This document shows, piece by piece, positions 1 to 6,317 of a DNA stretch of 16,857 nt (positions within the stretch are counted from its first letter, which is position 1; each line of letters opens with the position of its first letter). A model generated the notes under the pieces. The model did not search any database, was not told where the DNA came from, and saw only the letters and a program-made list of their open reading frames with translations. The stretch is from Baffinella frigidus. Its lineage: Eukaryota > Cryptophyceae > Cryptomonadales > Baffinellaceae. The position numbers were made by a program, and so were the translations under genes. Where the stretch lies: positions 313,702 to 330,558 of the forward strand of contig MU646721.1 in NCBI GenBank assembly GCA_026770585.1. The letters are read 5' to 3'.

Positions 1-38
1 CACTCCCACTTGGGGTGGCCCAGCAGGCAGTCGGGACC
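1..38 (-). CDS. CPSF30: CPSF30 exon (partial): end of finger 5
   Basis: After the acceptor CCCACAG (complement of 39-40) the minus strand reads GPDCLLGHPKWE in phase 0. Joined to GFCPK of the preceding exon it completes finger 5 (C-x5-C-x3-H), as in GFCPEGPSCKFMHP of human CPSF4. The exon continues past the left edge, so the C-terminal part (in animals, a zinc knuckle) is not visible. Confidence 0.8.
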
Positions 39-3000
39 CTGTGGGTTAGGGGTTATGGGTAAGGGGGGGAAGGGGGGGGGGATCAAAAGGGGTTAGAGCG
101 ATTCCGGGAAATGTTGGCCGGTTTTCGGTTTGCTGGTTTGACGGTTTGCTGATTTACGCCCTTTCAAAACGCACCGTTTCGAGAATTCTGGTACACGAGC
201 AAATTGTCAAACCAGCAACTCGAAAAGCGGCCAACATTTCCCAGAATCGCTCTATTTAAAATCGCTCTAGCTTGGGGCAGAAGCCCGCCATGAACGAGCC
301 GCAAAGCTCCTTTTTGCGGGACTCGGCTTGACAGACTATTCACAAGTTGACATTCCGGGTTCGCGGTACAAATCGGCACAAAAACGGGCGTACCTTGGGG
401 CAGAAGCCCGCCATGAACGAGCCGCAAAGCTCCTTGCGCGCGTGCTTCTTCCGGCACTTGGGTCCGTGCTTGCAGAAGCCCCGCGCGTACCACGGACACT
501 CGATCACCTGCGCCACGTGACATGCTGACATCCTGGCATCCAATCGTGTGTATTATGGCTGCACGGGCGGCATGATGATCTCAAACGTTGTGTTTTATGG
601 CGGCACGGGCGGCATGATGACGTGGAACGGTGTGTTTTATGGCTGCACGGGCACCCGTGACAGCGTTCGCCAGTACACCTTTGCCCGTGACAGTGTTCGC
701 AGTCCCTTTTATGGGTTTTAATTTCGCACGTGGGGCCCAATTGCAACACATAAAACTGCGGATTAAAACGCATAACGCGGATGAAGTGTTATGCGAACAC
801 TGTCACGGGCACAGGTGTACTGGTGACGGCTGTCACGGGCGGTCGTGACAGTGTGTGCGGCACCTGCGGCCGGGCGTGCAGACGCCCGACGCCGCGCAAT
901 ATACATGTAGACGCAAAATATACCTGTATATATATTATAATATATACATGTAGACGTTGTAGTGGTATGGTGTCGGCGGGATCCTCTCCTCCTAGATGAT
1001 AAAATATACATGTAGACGCGAACTATACATGTAGACACCATACAACTACAAATATCCCTCAAGTGCCCAGTAGGCTCATACGCCCTACCGTAGGGCCCTA
1101 GGACCTGACTAGGACCTCTTGGTGGTCAAATTTGACCATCTCGCCACTCAAGGGATAGCCCCGCGCGTGCCACGAACACGGAGGATACCCTCCAAATTAA
1201 AACCCATACAACTACACATGTATAGCCCTTCCTATACAAAAAACCGGAGTCGACTCAAGGATTCCGCGGACGAACCCCACCAGCCCTCCCGAGGTGAATC
1301 AAATCTCGGGTTTAGCTTGTTGGCTTCCAGGCGGGCGTCTGAGCCATGTGGTTCGATTTCGAACCGCTCCAGCCGGGAAATGGCCCAGGCCACATGCTCG
1401 ATTTGGTCCACTTCGGAGGGAAGTTGGACTGCTTGACCCTTGACGCCGGGGCGGACGCGGAAGAACTCTAGCTCTGCCGCAATCTCATACACACACACTC
1501 ATAAATTATAAACTGGATTCAATGAAATTTACTACACAGAACGATCTTTACTAGTAATATTCAAGCAGGTGTGTAGTAATTTTGATTGAAATCCAGTTTA
1601 TAAATAATAAGTGTTTCCATATGAAATCGTTAGCGGACTATTCTCAAGTTGACATCCTGGGTGCGCGGTACAAATCTGTCAACTTTGGTGCGGAAATGAG
1701 CCCGGGGGAAGCAAATCGGCGAGACCAAATAGACCAACCTCTAGCTCTGTCCCACTTGATTTAGGCTCCCCGTAAATTCGCGCCCCCACCCAATTTTACA
1801 TATACATTTCGACCCCCCCCCATGAAATTTACCCGTAAAATTGGGGGGGGGGGGTCGAATTTATGGGGAGCCCAAATCCAAGTGGGACAGAGCTACCAAG
1901 CCAGAGTCTTGGAAAGGGTCGCCAAAAGTCAATTTCTCCTCAAGGCAGGGGTTTCAAAAGTTAACATGCGTACCCTGGTACCCAATAAAAAATGCAACCC
2001 TTTCGTCCAATCTGGCGTGGTAGGACCTTGTCCCCGGGGCGGATGTGCAGGAGCTGGCAGTCGTCTTTCGTGCAGGATCTCCAACCAATTTCAAACTCCA
2101 ACCACTTTCATCTCGAAAGATAACTGAATCAGTCCCCTAATTAGCGTTTTCGTTTAGTTAGGGGGCCTAATTAAATTTACTTCGCCCTTACTAATTTCTC
2201 CTACTCAACCTCCTATGGAAAAGGAACTGATTCAGTTATCTTTCGAGATGAAAATAGACCGACCTTGTCCTCGGGGCGGATGTGGAGGAACTGGCAATCG
2301 TCTTTCGTGCAGGATCCGTCCGCGAAAAAGTGGCACAGCGGCATCCGTTTCATGTCGTACTGCGGTAGCAAAACGCATTTTGTCACAAAACACACACCGG
2401 TTCGTGTCATGCTGCAGTAGTAAAACACACCATTTCGCGTCAGCATGTCATCATGTCGTACTGCGGTAGTGATAGACGCAGGGTTGCGAAGGGGTGATAT
2501 CTGAGGGTGGTGAGAGGTGGGCTCTGGGAGGCGACACAAGAGAGCAGAAGATAAACTCTAGAGAGTCACCTACCCAGAGTCATATATCACCAAGTATACA
2601 ACGTATCCTCTTGCCGGTCCAAAAAAATAACCTATTTCTGAAGGTTTGAGGTATTCTGCTAAATTTCACCCCTCAATTACATTCTTTTTCAAATCTGAAA
2701 GCGCAGATCCTCGAGATTTGGCCTCCAGCTCCAGATTCTGCTAAAAAAAATCGAGCTGCGATGAAATCTCAATATCTTTACTACAGGATAAAGTTGAACA
2801 AATGGCTCCAAGCTTCAGTCATTATTCTGCTATTAGACCGGCAAGAGGATACGAAGAAAAACGCAGTCATAAAACACACACCGGTTCGTGTCATACTGCA
2901 GTAGTAAAACACACCGGTTCGTGTCAGCACGTCATCATGTCAGCACCGGAACATGATGTTCGTATACGTTGTTGGGAACTACTCAGAGGCATATATCACC

Positions 3001-3897
3001 AAGCATACAAATCACAGTGGTACCCCCCTGTTGCACTGGCTCCGCAGCCAGTGCTTGCACACGTCCTAGGTGGGCCGTTATGCGAACACTGTCACGGGCA
3101 CAGGCGTACTGGTGAAGGCTGTCACGGGCGGTCGTGACAGTGTGTGCGGCACACTCTAGTGTGTGCGGCCGGGCGTGCAGACCGCGGAATCTACATGTAG
3201 ACACCATAGATTATGAAATGCAGATGCCCCGCTCATGGACTGTATCCGCGAAGCCCCCGGTGGCTGCTAAGTGAAAGAGACCCTAAACCTTAAACCCCAA
3301 ACCCTAAAATCCTAAAACCCGAACCTGGTGGAGGTAGTCACAGTCGTCCCCCTTCTTGCACTGGCTCCGCAGCCAGTGCTTGCACACGTCCTAGGGTGGG
3401 GTTTGGGGATTAGGGTTTGGGGTTTGGAGTTTAGGGGTTGGGGGTTGGGGTTTGACCAGTTGAGTTTTTTTTAACCATTGAGGGATTTAGGGTTTAAGCC
3501 CCTTGAGGGATTTAGGGTCTAACCCTGAAGGGGGGTAGCATTTAGGAGTGCACGCACTGGCTCCGCAGCCAGTGCTTGATCACGTCCTAGGTTGCGGTTT
3601 GGGGATTAGGGTTCGGGGTTCAGAGTTTGGGGGTTGGGGTTTGGGGTTTGGGGATTAGGGTTTGGGGTTTGGGGTTTGGGGTTTGGGGTTTGGGGTTTGG
3701 GGTTTGGGGTTTGGGGATTAGGGTTTGGGGATTAGGGTTTAAGGTTTGGGGTTTAGGGTTTGGGGTTTAGGGTTTAGGGTCTGGGGTTTGGGGTTTGGGG
3801 TGTGGGGTTTAGGGTTGATGGTTTAGACACCGTGCGGGGCTTCCGCTGGTGCCTGAAGGGACATTTGTAGCCTCGCCGACACATGTTCCGCGGGTAC
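1..3897 (-). CDS. CPSF30: CPSF30 (CPSF4/Yth1-type) five-CCCH zinc-finger gene, partial, at least 5 exons
   Basis: This is the RNA-binding zinc-finger subunit of the nuclear cleavage and polyadenylation complex, which in animals and yeast recognises the AAUAAA signal region. Exons read from high to low coordinates at 3897-3831, 3390-3325, 2359-2264, 507-394 and 38-1. All introns have GT...AG ends (355, 1756, 965 and 440 bp), and all joins inside the finger region are phase 0. Conceptual splicing gives fingers 1 (second half) to 5 in the order and spacing of animal CPSF4; landmarks are VCKHWLRSQC, YDMKRMPLC, CPWYARGFCKHGP and GFCPK-GPDC. Plants have only three fingers, so this is the five-finger type. 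The 5' exon with the first Cys of finger 1 was not found, and the 3' end leaves the window. The match rests on family knowledge of CPSF4, with no database search. Confidence 0.87.
95..253. mobile_element. MITE-like inverted-repeat element (family L)
   Basis: The termini AGAGCGATTCCGGGAAATGT and ACATTTCCCAGAATCGCTCT are inverted repeats that extend inward through a GCTGGTTTGAC/GTCAAACCAGC pair. It has no coding capacity and lies in the CPSF30 intron between the finger 4/5 and finger 5 exons. Confidence 0.8.
271..312 (-). pseudogene. 42-bp copy of CPSF30 finger 4/5 exon end
   Basis: The copy is identical over 42 bp to 394-435 and encodes the end KELCGSFMAGFCPK. The base pair after the exon end is CT rather than GT, so the donor is lost. 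The two copies bracket a partial element with the AAGTTGACAT core at about 313-389. Confidence 0.8.
313..389. mobile_element. Family E element, partial, between 42-bp duplications
   Basis: It contains the family E core GACTATTCACAAGTTGACAT and a CGCGGTACAAATC block, and lacks the AGCTCTG ends seen in longer copies. It is bracketed exactly by the duplicated CPSF30 exon end. Confidence 0.65.
394..507 (-). CDS. CPSF30: CPSF30 exon: CCCH finger 4 and start of finger 5
   Basis: The exon has 38 codons between the acceptor GGCGCAG and the donor GTACGC. It reads VIECPWYARGFCKHGPKC, then RKKHARKELCGSFMAGFCPK. Finger 4 is complete (C-x8-C-x5-C-x3-H), and two Cys of finger 5 are present. The near match to human DCPWYDRGFCKHGPLC makes this the clearest diagnostic block of the gene. 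The last 42 bp are repeated exactly at 271-312, on the far side of a MITE-like element. Confidence 0.9.
541..655. repeat. Tandem repeat, about 3 units of a TTTTATGGCTGCACGGGC motif
   Basis: Units share TGTGTTTTATGGCTGCACGG, then GGCATGATGA, with small differences. A diverged reverse-complement version (TGCAGTAGTAAAACACACC) recurs at 2410-2435 and 2895-2915, near other CPSF30 acceptor sites. Confidence 0.6.
655..702. repeat. Inverted partner of the GTCACGGGC hairpin element
   Basis: CACCCGTGACAGCGTTCGCC and a following GCCCGTGACAGTGTTCGC are reverse complements of blocks at 792-862. Together they form a long imperfect palindrome across 655-862. Confidence 0.55.
792..862. repeat. GTCACGGGC repeat element (family G), copy 1
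   Basis: TGCGAACACTGTCACGGGCA, a GTACTGGTGA block and CGGTCGTGACAGTGTGTGCG are shared almost base for base with 3081-3149. The element lies in the CPSF30 intron between the finger 3 and finger 4 exons. Confidence 0.75.
897..1046. repeat. Interspersed TATACATGTAGACG repeats
   Basis: At least four TATACATGTAGAC units occur here (near 901, 943, 1004 and 1025), with an AT-rich palindromic stretch at 920-950. A related unit occurs at 3190-3205. Function unknown. Confidence 0.6.
1053..1157. mobile_element. MITE-like family B element, copy 1
   Basis: The ends ATCCCTCAAGTG and CCACTCAAGGGAT are inverted repeats. Inside are CCCTACCGTAGGGCCCTAGG and a GGTCAAATTTGACC palindrome. Other copies lie at 12656, 14789 and 14981, with a fragment at 9148. 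Confidence 0.8.
1232..1498 (-). pseudogene. Unrecognised coding-like fragment, open 88 codons
   Basis: The minus-strand reading includes LPSEVDQIEHVAWAISRLER and has the amino-acid mix of a real protein. A second segment, antisense in the PPIE intron at about 10640-10770, reads ADQILDVARAISPMEPAEF in one frame, with clear DNA similarity (AGATTTGGTCC and GGGAAATGGC blocks). It is therefore a dispersed, once-coding family and not chance. It is not part of CPSF30, since the flanking finger exons join cleanly without it. I do not recognise the family. Confidence 0.35.
1506..1603. mobile_element. Short inverted-repeat element with TTATAAACTGGAT ends
   Basis: TTATAAACTGGATTCAA and TTGAAATCCAGTTTATAA are inverted repeats with one base difference. 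An inner TACTACACA/TGTGTAGTAA pair extends the stem. Confidence 0.75.
1634..1747 (+). mobile_element. Family E element copy
   Basis: The core is GACTATTCTCAAGTTGACAT, then GTGCGCGGTACAAATCTGTC and AACTTTGG, ending near CTAGCTCTG. Right after it starts the family F element, sharing the AGCTCTG end. Confidence 0.7.
1741..1895. mobile_element. MITE-like family F element, copy 1
   Basis: The ends AGCTCTGTCCCACTTGATTT and AAATCCAAGTGGGACAGAGCT are inverted repeats. The inner part is a C-run/G-run palindrome with CATGAAATTTACCCGTAAAA in the middle. A diverged copy is at 5894-6050. Confidence 0.8.
2024..2079 (-). pseudogene. Partial copy of CPSF30 finger 3 exon end plus donor
   Basis: These 56 bp match 2261-2316 with 4 mismatches and include the donor GT. 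The minus strand reads SCTKDDCQLLHIRPGDK, which keeps the Cys and His but changes F to L and E to G. It lacks the exon's first half and the acceptor. The copy and the intact exon bracket the inverted-repeat element at 2106-2253. Confidence 0.75.
2106..2253. mobile_element. MITE-like family K element with perfect 28-bp inverted repeats
   Basis: Positions 2106-2133 and 2226-2253 are perfect reverse complements (start TTTCATCTCGAAAGATAACT). The 92-bp middle is AT-rich and non-coding. It sits between the intact and the damaged CPSF30 finger 3 exon ends. Confidence 0.85.
2264..2359 (-). CDS. CPSF30: CPSF30 exon: CCCH finger 3
   Basis: The exon has 32 codons after the acceptor ACCGCAG and begins YDMKRMPLCHFFADGSC, followed by TKDDCQFLHIRPEDK and the donor GTCGGT. 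The ligands are C-x7-C-x5-C-x3-H, matching finger 3 of CPSF4 (EYDMTKMPECYF...FLHIDPES). The join to VIECPWY of the next exon is in frame. A 28-bp terminal repeat of an inverted-repeat element starts 8 bp inside the downstream intron, and a second, altered copy of the exon end lies beyond that element. Confidence 0.88.
2452..2469 (-). pseudogene. Copy of the acceptor end of the CPSF30 finger 3 exon
   Basis: These 18 bp are identical to 2351-2368 and carry the acceptor CTACCGCAG and the first codons (TAC GAC ATG). Between the two copies lie repeats of an AAAACACACCGGTTCGTGTC-like unit. It is a decoy acceptor for the finger 3 exon. Confidence 0.6.
2602..2853. mobile_element. 252-bp element with perfect 18-bp inverted repeats
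   Basis: CGTATCCTCTTGCCGGTC at 2602-2619 and its exact reverse complement at 2836-2853 bound an AT-rich non-coding stretch. A CATATATCACCAAG block just before it (2581) recurs at 2991, so neighbouring sequence was duplicated too. Confidence 0.75.
2870..2945. repeat. AAAACACACCGGTTCGTGTC repeats
   Basis: Two units with ACACCGGTTCGTGTCA followed by TACTGCAGTAG or GCACGTCATCATG match similar units at 2389-2450 in the same intron. TACTGCAGTAG resembles the acceptor TACCGCAGTA of the finger 3 exon, so these may be eroded junction copies. Confidence 0.5.
3030..3070 (-). pseudogene. Partial copy of CPSF30 finger 2 exon with acceptor
   Basis: After the acceptor CCTAG the minus strand reads DVCKHWLRSQC, then NRG and a GGTACC where a donor could lie. 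The last Cys and the His are missing. It lies downstream of the intact exon on the coding strand. Confidence 0.75.
3081..3149. repeat. GTCACGGGC repeat element (family G), copy 2
   Basis: It is nearly identical to 792-862 and followed by the same CGGCCGGGCGTGCAGAC tail and a CTACATGTAGACACCATA segment, so more than the core was duplicated. It lies just downstream, on the coding strand, of a partial finger 2 exon copy. Confidence 0.75.
3325..3390 (-). CDS. CPSF30: CPSF30 exon: CCCH finger 2
   Basis: The exon has 22 codons between the acceptor CCTAG and the donor GTTCGG and reads DVCKHWLRSQC followed by KKGDDCDYLHQ. This is a complete C-x8-C-x5-C-x3-H finger, nearly the same as finger 2 of animal CPSF4 ([21 protein letters not shown]). 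It is phase 0 at both ends. Incomplete copies lie on both sides, at 3030-3065 and 3554-3586. Only this copy has all four zinc ligands and both splice sites, so it is the likely functional one. Confidence 0.88.
3391..3830 (+). repeat. Degenerate telomere-like TTTAGGG/TTTGGGG array filling a CPSF30 intron
   Basis: Most of the intron between the finger 1 and finger 2 exons is GGTTTGGGGTTTAGGG-type repeat on the plus strand, interrupted at 3554-3590 by a finger 2 exon copy. The unit is the plant/alga-type telomere motif and its TTTGGGG variant. It is an interstitial array inside a transcribed region, not a chromosome end. Confidence 0.85.
3554..3590 (-). pseudogene. Partial copy of CPSF30 finger 2 exon, Cys lost
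   Basis: After CCTAG it reads DVIKHWLRSQC. The first zinc-binding Cys is replaced by Ile and the copy stops after the second Cys, so it cannot make a finger. It is separated from the intact exon by telomere-like repeat. Confidence 0.75.
3831..3897 (-). CDS. CPSF30: CPSF30 exon: second half of CCCH finger 1
   Basis: Reading on the minus strand after the acceptor CTAG, the exon gives one leading base and then 22 codons, beginning YPRNMCRRGYKCPFRH and ending at ACG before the donor GTGTCT. It supplies Cys2, Cys3 and His of finger 1 (C-x5-C-x3-H). The first Cys must come from an upstream exon ending in phase 2. The end (KPRT) joins in frame to DVCKHW of the next exon, as GEKT-VVCKHW does in human CPSF4. 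Two damaged copies of its 5' part lie upstream at 4058-4098 and 4321-4358. Confidence 0.82.
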
Positions 3898-4057
3898 CTA
3901 GATTCAGGGTTTAGGGGTTACATATTAGGATGTATTTGTTAAGGGTGTATAAGCCGACTGACACAGAAAATGACTTTTTACATAAATTGACTTTTGATTA
4001 TTATATGAACCATTATAAGCCGACGGGTTTAGGGGTTTGGGGGGCTCAGGTATTTAG

Positions 4058-4100
4058 AACGGGCACTTGTACCCTCGCCGACACATGTTCCGCGGGTACC
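4058..4100 (-). pseudogene. Partial copy of CPSF30 finger 1 exon
   Basis: The acceptor CTAG is kept, followed by YPRNMCRRGYKCPF and then an in-frame stop. The copy matches the start of 3831-3897 with a few silent changes. Confidence 0.75.
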
Positions 4101-4119
4101 TAGTTTCAGGGTCCTTGGT

Positions 4120-4264
4120 CGGATAGCGAGGGGTCAAACGGATCTTTTAAATCCGGGTACGAATTCAAAAAATGCTACGAGTCGTGTCCAACTTGTGGGC
4201 GCTAGACTTCCCATTTGGAAGGCTAGCCAGAAATCACCCGATCCGTTTGCCCCCTCGCTATCCG
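4120..4264. mobile_element. MITE-like family M element
   Basis: CGGATAGCGAGGGGTCAAAC at 4120 and GTTTGCCCCCTCGCTATCCG ending at 4264 are inverted repeats (24 bp, one mismatch). It lies between two damaged copies of the CPSF30 finger 1 exon. Confidence 0.8.
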
Positions 4265-4320
4265 TGCAAGGTTAGGGGTTAGGGTTTAGGGGGTTGGGGG
4301 GGGGGCTCAGGGATTTTCAA

Positions 4321-4362
4321 AGGGCATTTGTAGCCTCGCCGGGACTGTTCTGCGGGTACCTA
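4321..4362 (-). pseudogene. Second, frameshifted copy of CPSF30 finger 1 exon
   Basis: It has the same acceptor and YPQN start, but a base is lost where Met-Cys should be, which shifts the rest (RRGYKCPF) out of frame. The inverted-repeat element at 4120-4264 lies between this copy and the one at 4058-4100. Confidence 0.7.
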
Positions 4363-4572
4363 GATTTAGGGTTTCCACATAGCAGCGGCCCAGTTCCTTT
4401 TCGCCTTCAAATCAAGGCGAAATTCCGGTTGGCATCCAGGGCAATGGATAAGATTCCAGTAAAAGTTATTTCGATGGGCTGTATCCGTGAAGCCCCCGGT
4501 GGCTGCTAAGTGGCTGGGCGTGGGGGTTACCAGGGACTCATCTGCGGCTTTCCGACGCGGTCTCTTGACTAG

Positions 4573-4722
4573 TGCTATGATAGTGCTGATAAATAGTATT
4601 ATAGTGCCGACTTTTAGTATTATAGTGCTGTCGATTAGTTTTTCGGGGGTTGTAGTGCTGACTATTAGTATTACAATGATGACTATTAATATCATAGCGC
4701 CGACTATCAGTTTTTTTTCGGG
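4573..4722 (+). repeat. 18-bp minisatellite, array 1
   Basis: Imperfect tandem units of AGTATTATAGTGCTGACT, with variants (GTGATGACT, GCGCCGACT). It ends at a T-run before the second 50-bp flanking unit. Confidence 0.8.
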
Positions 4723-4782
4723 TTGAGGGCTTGGGGGTTACCAGGGACACATCTGCGGCTTTCCGACGCGGTCTCCTGACTG

Positions 4783-4883
4783 ATCCGTAGGAACCCCCCC
4801 TATGTCCCTACGGATTTCCTACCGTAGGGTCCTAGGTCTTATCGCTTAAGGGTTATTCGAAATCCCTTCGAAGTCCGCTGTGT
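4783..4883. mobile_element. Family C element, truncated copy
   Basis: TCCGTAGGAACCCCCCCTAT, a TACCGTAGGGTCCTAGGTCT block and GTCCGCTGTGTGG match one half of longer copies at 13593-13754 and 14078-14215. The other end is missing. Confidence 0.65.
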
Positions 4884-4945
4884 GGCTTGGGCGTGGGGGT
4901 TACCAGGGACACATCTGCGGCTTTTCGACGCGGTCTCCTGACTCA

Positions 4946-5093
4946 TACTATCATAGTGCTGACTATTAGTATTATAGTGCTGACTATTAGTATTACAGTG
5001 ATGACTATTAGTATTATAGTGATGACTAGTAGTATTATAGTGCTGACTATTAGTATTACAGTGATGACTTTTAATATTATAGTGCTGACTATT
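4946..5093 (+). repeat. 18-bp minisatellite, array 2
   Basis: About eight units alternate between ATAGTGCTGACTATTAGT and ACAGTGATGACTATTAGT. It has the same unit and same flanks as array 1, so the two arrays are duplicates. Confidence 0.85.
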
Positions 5094-5242
5094 GGGGGTT
5101 ACCAGGGACACATCTGCGGCTTTCCGACGCGGTCCCCGACCGTGAGATCCTCCTTTGTCTGGTTTCGGGTTTAGGGATTAGGGTTCAGGGTGTAGGGTTT
5201 AGGGTCGAGGCCGGGCGCGCCCTAAGTTGTGGCAAACAGGTG

Positions 5243-5362
5243 TCAACGGTTTCGGCAGCCGACACCGTTCACACCGTTCACACCTTGGAAACCAAACACT
5301 GCCTGGAGGTTCTCAGGAGCAAGGTACTCATCGGGACCCTTCATAGATTCTATCTCAGAAAC
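5243..5362 (-). other. Coding-like fragment MKGPDEYLAPENLQAVFGFQ, unrecognised
   Basis: From an ATG at the edge of a family J repeat the minus strand reads MKGPDEYLAPENLQAVFGFQ, then GVNGVNGVGCRNR and a stop; a possible donor follows TTCCAAG. Its position upstream of the CPSF30 finger exons, on the same strand, makes it a candidate 5' exon. However, the donor phase (1) does not fit the phase 2 acceptor at 3897, so another exon would be needed. The GVN repeat comes from a 9-bp tandem (CACACCGTT). Confidence 0.2.
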
Positions 5363-5370
5363 TTTCCGCG

Positions 5371-5413
5371 CAAAAGTTGACAGATTTGTACTACCAACCC
5401 AGAACGTCAACTT
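5371..5413 (-). mobile_element. Family E core fragment, reversed
   Basis: AAAGTTGACAGATTTGTACT, then ACGTCAACTTA, is the reverse complement of the family E centre. No ends are visible. Confidence 0.6.
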
Positions 5414-5459
5414 ATGTATAGCCCCGAGGTCCCTCCACACCACTCTCATGGGGCCCCTT

Positions 5460-5578
5460 CATAGATTCTATCTCAGAAACTGCCCATCTGAACGATTTCT
5501 GGTACAAATCGAAGAGTCTTAAACCCTACATGTACAGAATGGCTCCAAGCCCCACAGAAATGAGAGATAGAATCTATG
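5460..5578. mobile_element. MITE-like family J element, copy 1
   Basis: CATAGATTCTATCTCAGAAA and its inverted partner ending AGAGATAGAATCTATG bound about 119 bp with a TGGTACAAATCGAAGAG block. A half copy lies at 5337-5362 and a reversed full copy at 12424-12543. Confidence 0.75.
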
Positions 5579-5636
5579 GAGGGACGCGACGGACTTGCTG
5601 CTGGCAGTTTGGCCCATCGACTTCCAACGTGAGGTT

Positions 5637-5741
5637 CTAGCTCTGCCTCACTCAGGTCGACCGACTATTCGCAAGTTGACATGCTGGGTGCGCGGTACAA
5701 ACCCGTCCACTTTGGCGCGGGAAAGCGCCTGGGCCCTCGAC
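5637..5741 (+). mobile_element. Family E element copy
   Basis: CTAGCTCTGCCTCACTCAGG, then GACTATTCGCAAGTTGACAT and GTGCGCGGTACAAACC. The right end degenerates before the usual AGCTAGAA. Confidence 0.7.
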
Positions 5742-5762
5742 CCTAAACCCTACAGGTAGTGA

Positions 5763-5815
5763 GCGCCCTGGAGTCCTTGGACGGGCTGTTCGACCTCGAA
5801 TCCCTACCGGGATTT
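5763..5815 (-). pseudogene. Copy 1 of an unrecognised exon-like segment
   Basis: The minus strand reads FEVEQPVQGLQGAHYL, a diverged version of FEIEQPIEELEVYI at 6324-6375. It is one of three copies set between inverted-repeat elements. Confidence 0.35.
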
Positions 5816-5893
5816 TCCGCCCTAACGGGCTTTTCAGACCGGCCCAATCCCGGGCTCACCCCCCCGAAAACAGGTGGGTCGCGCCGGGGAGTT

Positions 5894-6050
5894 CTAGCTC
5901 TGTCCCAGCAAATTTGGGCTCGCCATTATTTCGCCCCCCCCACAATTTCACAAGTGAATTTTGACCCCCTCCCCCCTCCATGAAATTTACCTGCAAAATT
6001 TTGAGGAGGAGAAATAATGGCGATCCCAAAGCTAAGTCGGACAAAGCTAG
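5894..6050. mobile_element. MITE-like family F element, copy 2
   Basis: CTAGCTCTGTCCCAGCAAAT and the partner ending GGACAAAGCTAG, with CATTATTTCGCC/GAGAAATAATGGCG and TCCATGAAATTTACCTG inside, match the plan of 1741-1895. Confidence 0.75.
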
Positions 6051-6062
6051 GAGTTGGTTATG

Positions 6063-6097
6063 TACATACTTCGAGTTCTCCGATAGGCTGTTCGATC
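6063..6097 (-). pseudogene. Copy 2 of an unrecognised exon-like segment
   Basis: The minus strand reads KIEQPIGELEVCT then a stop. At the DNA level CGATAGGCTGTTCGATCT and the preceding TCGAGTTC are shared with 6324-6360. The two copies bracket the family I element at 6112-6317. Confidence 0.45.
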
Positions 6098-6111
6098 TTG
6101 TTGGCTATCCA

Positions 6112-6317
6112 CTCGAGACTAGAAATGTGACTATTTTAAAACAGGGTTTCTTGTACAAGTGAAGGGGGAAAAGAAGTGTGTAGTAATTTTCACACAAAAC
6201 GAGGCGTCAAGTCACGAAGCTCCAGGATTTCCTTGACCTACGTGACCCAGCCTGCCCGTGACTGGTACTAAATTTCACAAACCCACATTTAAAATACTCC
6301 CTCTTCCAGCCTGGAGT
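6112..6317. mobile_element. Inverted-repeat family I element, copy 1
   Basis: Left end CTCGAGACTAGAAATGTGAC and right end TAAAATACTCCCTCTTCCAG, then CCTGGAG, are shared with 12203-12410, as is an inner TAGTAATTTTCACACAAA and a GCCCGTGACTGGTAC block. It has no ORF. Confidence 0.75.

Larger units (their letters stand above)
4517..5140 (+). repeat. Four copies of a 50-bp unit alternating with 18-bp minisatellites
   Basis: GGGGGTTACCAGGGACACAT, then CTGCGGCTTTCCGACGCGGTC, occurs near 4521, 4733, 4897 and 5094. The first pair brackets a TATAGTGCTGACTATTAG minisatellite, and the third and fourth bracket another. Between copies 2 and 3 lies a family C element. The open frames here come from the repeat's multiple-of-3 length and are probably not coding. 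Confidence 0.75.

Noticed and set aside
508-2263. Assembly error as the cause of all exon copies
   Set aside because: Copies differ by point changes, deletions and orientation, and are separated by distinct elements, which collapsed or repeated contigs would not give. It remains possible for the perfect 42-bp copy.
3391-3830. True telomere or chromosome end
   Set aside because: The array is degenerate, mixed with TTTGGGG, holds an exon copy, and is followed on both sides by gene exons.
4887-5174. 95-codon frame (MGVGVTRDTSAAFRRGLLT then Ile/Ser/Val repeats) as a repetitive protein
   Set aside because: It translates the 50-bp unit and the 18-bp minisatellite, and the complementary strand is equally open. 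No splice or start support.
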